A stretch of DNA of 5,712 bases, taken from contig DMAW01000176.1 in NCBI GenBank assembly GCA_003446375.1, positions 1 to 5,712 on the forward strand, read 5' to 3'. The notes beneath the pieces are model-generated. The model had not been told where the DNA came from, did not search any database, and worked only from the letters and a program-made list of their open reading frames with translations. This stretch comes from Eubacteriaceae bacterium. GTDB taxonomy: Bacteria; Bacillota; Clostridia; Eubacteriales; Alkalibacteraceae. Shown one piece after another: positions 5,148 through 5,712 of this stretch; within the stretch, counting starts at the first letter, position 1; the number at the start of each line of letters is the position of its first letter. The translations under genes were made by a program, and so were the position numbers.

Positions 5148-5712
5148 ATGATCGATGAAAAGGTAGCACAGCTAATAGGAGATCTAGAAGAAGAGGAGCT
5201 GCTGGAGGTAATTGAAGAGTTCGTATCCAGCTCACCTTCTGAAGAGGACTCTAAAAAAATCCTGGCAGCCTGCCAAAAAGGCATGGCTTTAGTAGGAGAC
5301 AGATTCGAAAGTGGAGAATACTTCGTTGGAGATCTAATATTTGCAGGAGAGCTTTTGACTGAATCCATAGATCTTCTCAAGCCCGTCTTGGGAAATGCTC
5401 AAACAAAAAAAATCGGTAAAATCGTTCTTGCCACTGTAAGGGGCGACCTTCACGACATAGGTAAGAACATATTTAAGACAATGGCTGAAGCCGCAGGCTT
5501 TGAAGTCATCGACCTGGGAATAGACCAACCCGAAGAAATGTTCGTACAAAAGGTACGGGAGGAAAATCCTGATATCGTAGGAATGAGCGGCATATTGACC
5601 TTGTCATTAAAGTCCATGAAGGATACGGTGGAAGCGCTTAAATCCGCAGGTCTCAGGGATTCCGTCAAGATAATCATAGGTGGAAATCCCGTTACCAAGG
5701 AATCCTGCGAAG
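5148..5712 (+). CDS. Corrinoid (cobalamin-binding) methyltransferase protein, MtaC/MtbC/MttC type (3' end beyond window)
   Basis: 188 codons are visible, open to the window edge; family members are usually about 210-220 residues, so only a short tail is missing. Residues about 1-85 form the helical cap domain (MIDEKVAQLIGDLEEEELLE at 1-20; MALVGDRFESGEYFVGDLIF at 46-65). From about 88 the Rossmann-like B12 domain follows. GDLHDIG (99-105) is the DxHxxG signature, with His102 as the lower cobalt ligand. SGILT (147-151) and IIGGNPV (176-182) complete the cobalamin tail pocket. Such proteins accept a methyl group from methanol, methylamines, glycine betaine or aryl methyl ethers through a partner methyltransferase and pass it to tetrahydrofolate or coenzyme M. 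Which donor applies cannot be told here; the partner should lie to the right. AGGAGG (5133-5138) is 9 bases before the ATG. Homocysteine-type MetH is excluded by the small size and layout. Confidence 0.92.
   Translation, partial: MIDEKVAQLIGDLEEEELLEVIEEFVSSSPSEEDSKKILAACQKGMALVGDRFESGEYFVGDLIFAGELLTESIDLLKPVLGNAQTKKIGKIVLATVRGDLHDIGKNIFKTMAEAAGFEVIDLGIDQPEEMFVQKVREENPDIVGMSGILTLSLKSMKDTVEALKSAGLRDSVKIIIGGNPVTKESCE

Noticed and set aside
5141..5698. Minus-strand open frames of 71-82 codons opposite the corrinoid gene
   Set aside because: The plus-strand frame encodes a full B12-binding domain with all motifs and has a promoter and Shine-Dalgarno sequence; the opposite frames have low-complexity serine-rich translations.
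1..5712. CRISPR array, transposon ends, tRNA or rRNA genes
   Set aside because: No regularly spaced direct repeats, transposase frames, terminal inverted repeats or cloverleaf-like sequences were found on reading both strands.

Overview
The window looks like a chromosomal piece of an anaerobic, moderately low-GC Firmicute, most likely a member of Clostridia. The signs are GGAGG-type ribosome binding sites before every gene, frequent ATA and AGA codons, family-level similarity to clostridial proteins, a corrinoid methyl-transfer protein and a sigma-54-type dehydrogenase operon. The exact genus cannot be read from the sequence.

Positions 1-3640, minus strand: one operon, transcribed right to left from a near-consensus sigma-54 (-24/-12) promoter at 3621-3637. 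Gene order is a DUF6506-like small protein (3277-3579), a Lin0512-family small protein (2899-3264), the E1 alpha (1904-2884) and E1 beta (930-1901) subunits of a thiamine-diphosphate 2-oxo acid/acetoin dehydrogenase, and an AcoX-type NAD-kinase-fold protein (1-829, its 3' end off the window). AcoX plus sigma-54 control points to acetoin dehydrogenase rather than housekeeping pyruvate dehydrogenase. The E2 and E3 subunits and the activator are not in the window; E2 and E3 would be expected beyond position 1. Two small proteins of unknown function lead the operon, which is its most unusual trait. A 15-bp RNA hairpin sits between E1 beta and AcoX.

Positions 3641-3784: no gene. The stretch holds the intrinsic terminator of the exchanger gene and a 39-bp imperfect dyad about 60-95 bp upstream of the predicted sigma-54 start, a candidate activator site.

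Positions 3785-5028, minus strand: a CaCA-family cation exchanger of 340 residues. Its leader is a well-conserved yybP-ykoY (Mn2+) riboswitch followed by an intrinsic terminator whose stem competes with aptamer helix P1, all behind a TTGACA-17-TAAAAT promoter. This suggests the exchanger handles Mn2+, although family annotation would call it Na+/Ca2+.

Positions 5029-5712, plus strand: a divergent sigma-A promoter with an extended -10 and overlapping dyads, followed by the first 188 codons of a cobalamin-binding corrinoid methyltransferase protein (MtaC/MtbC/MttC type). Its methyltransferase partner should lie beyond the right edge. The gene-free stretch 4808-5147 is fully accounted for by the riboswitch, the two divergent promoters and the two 5' leaders.
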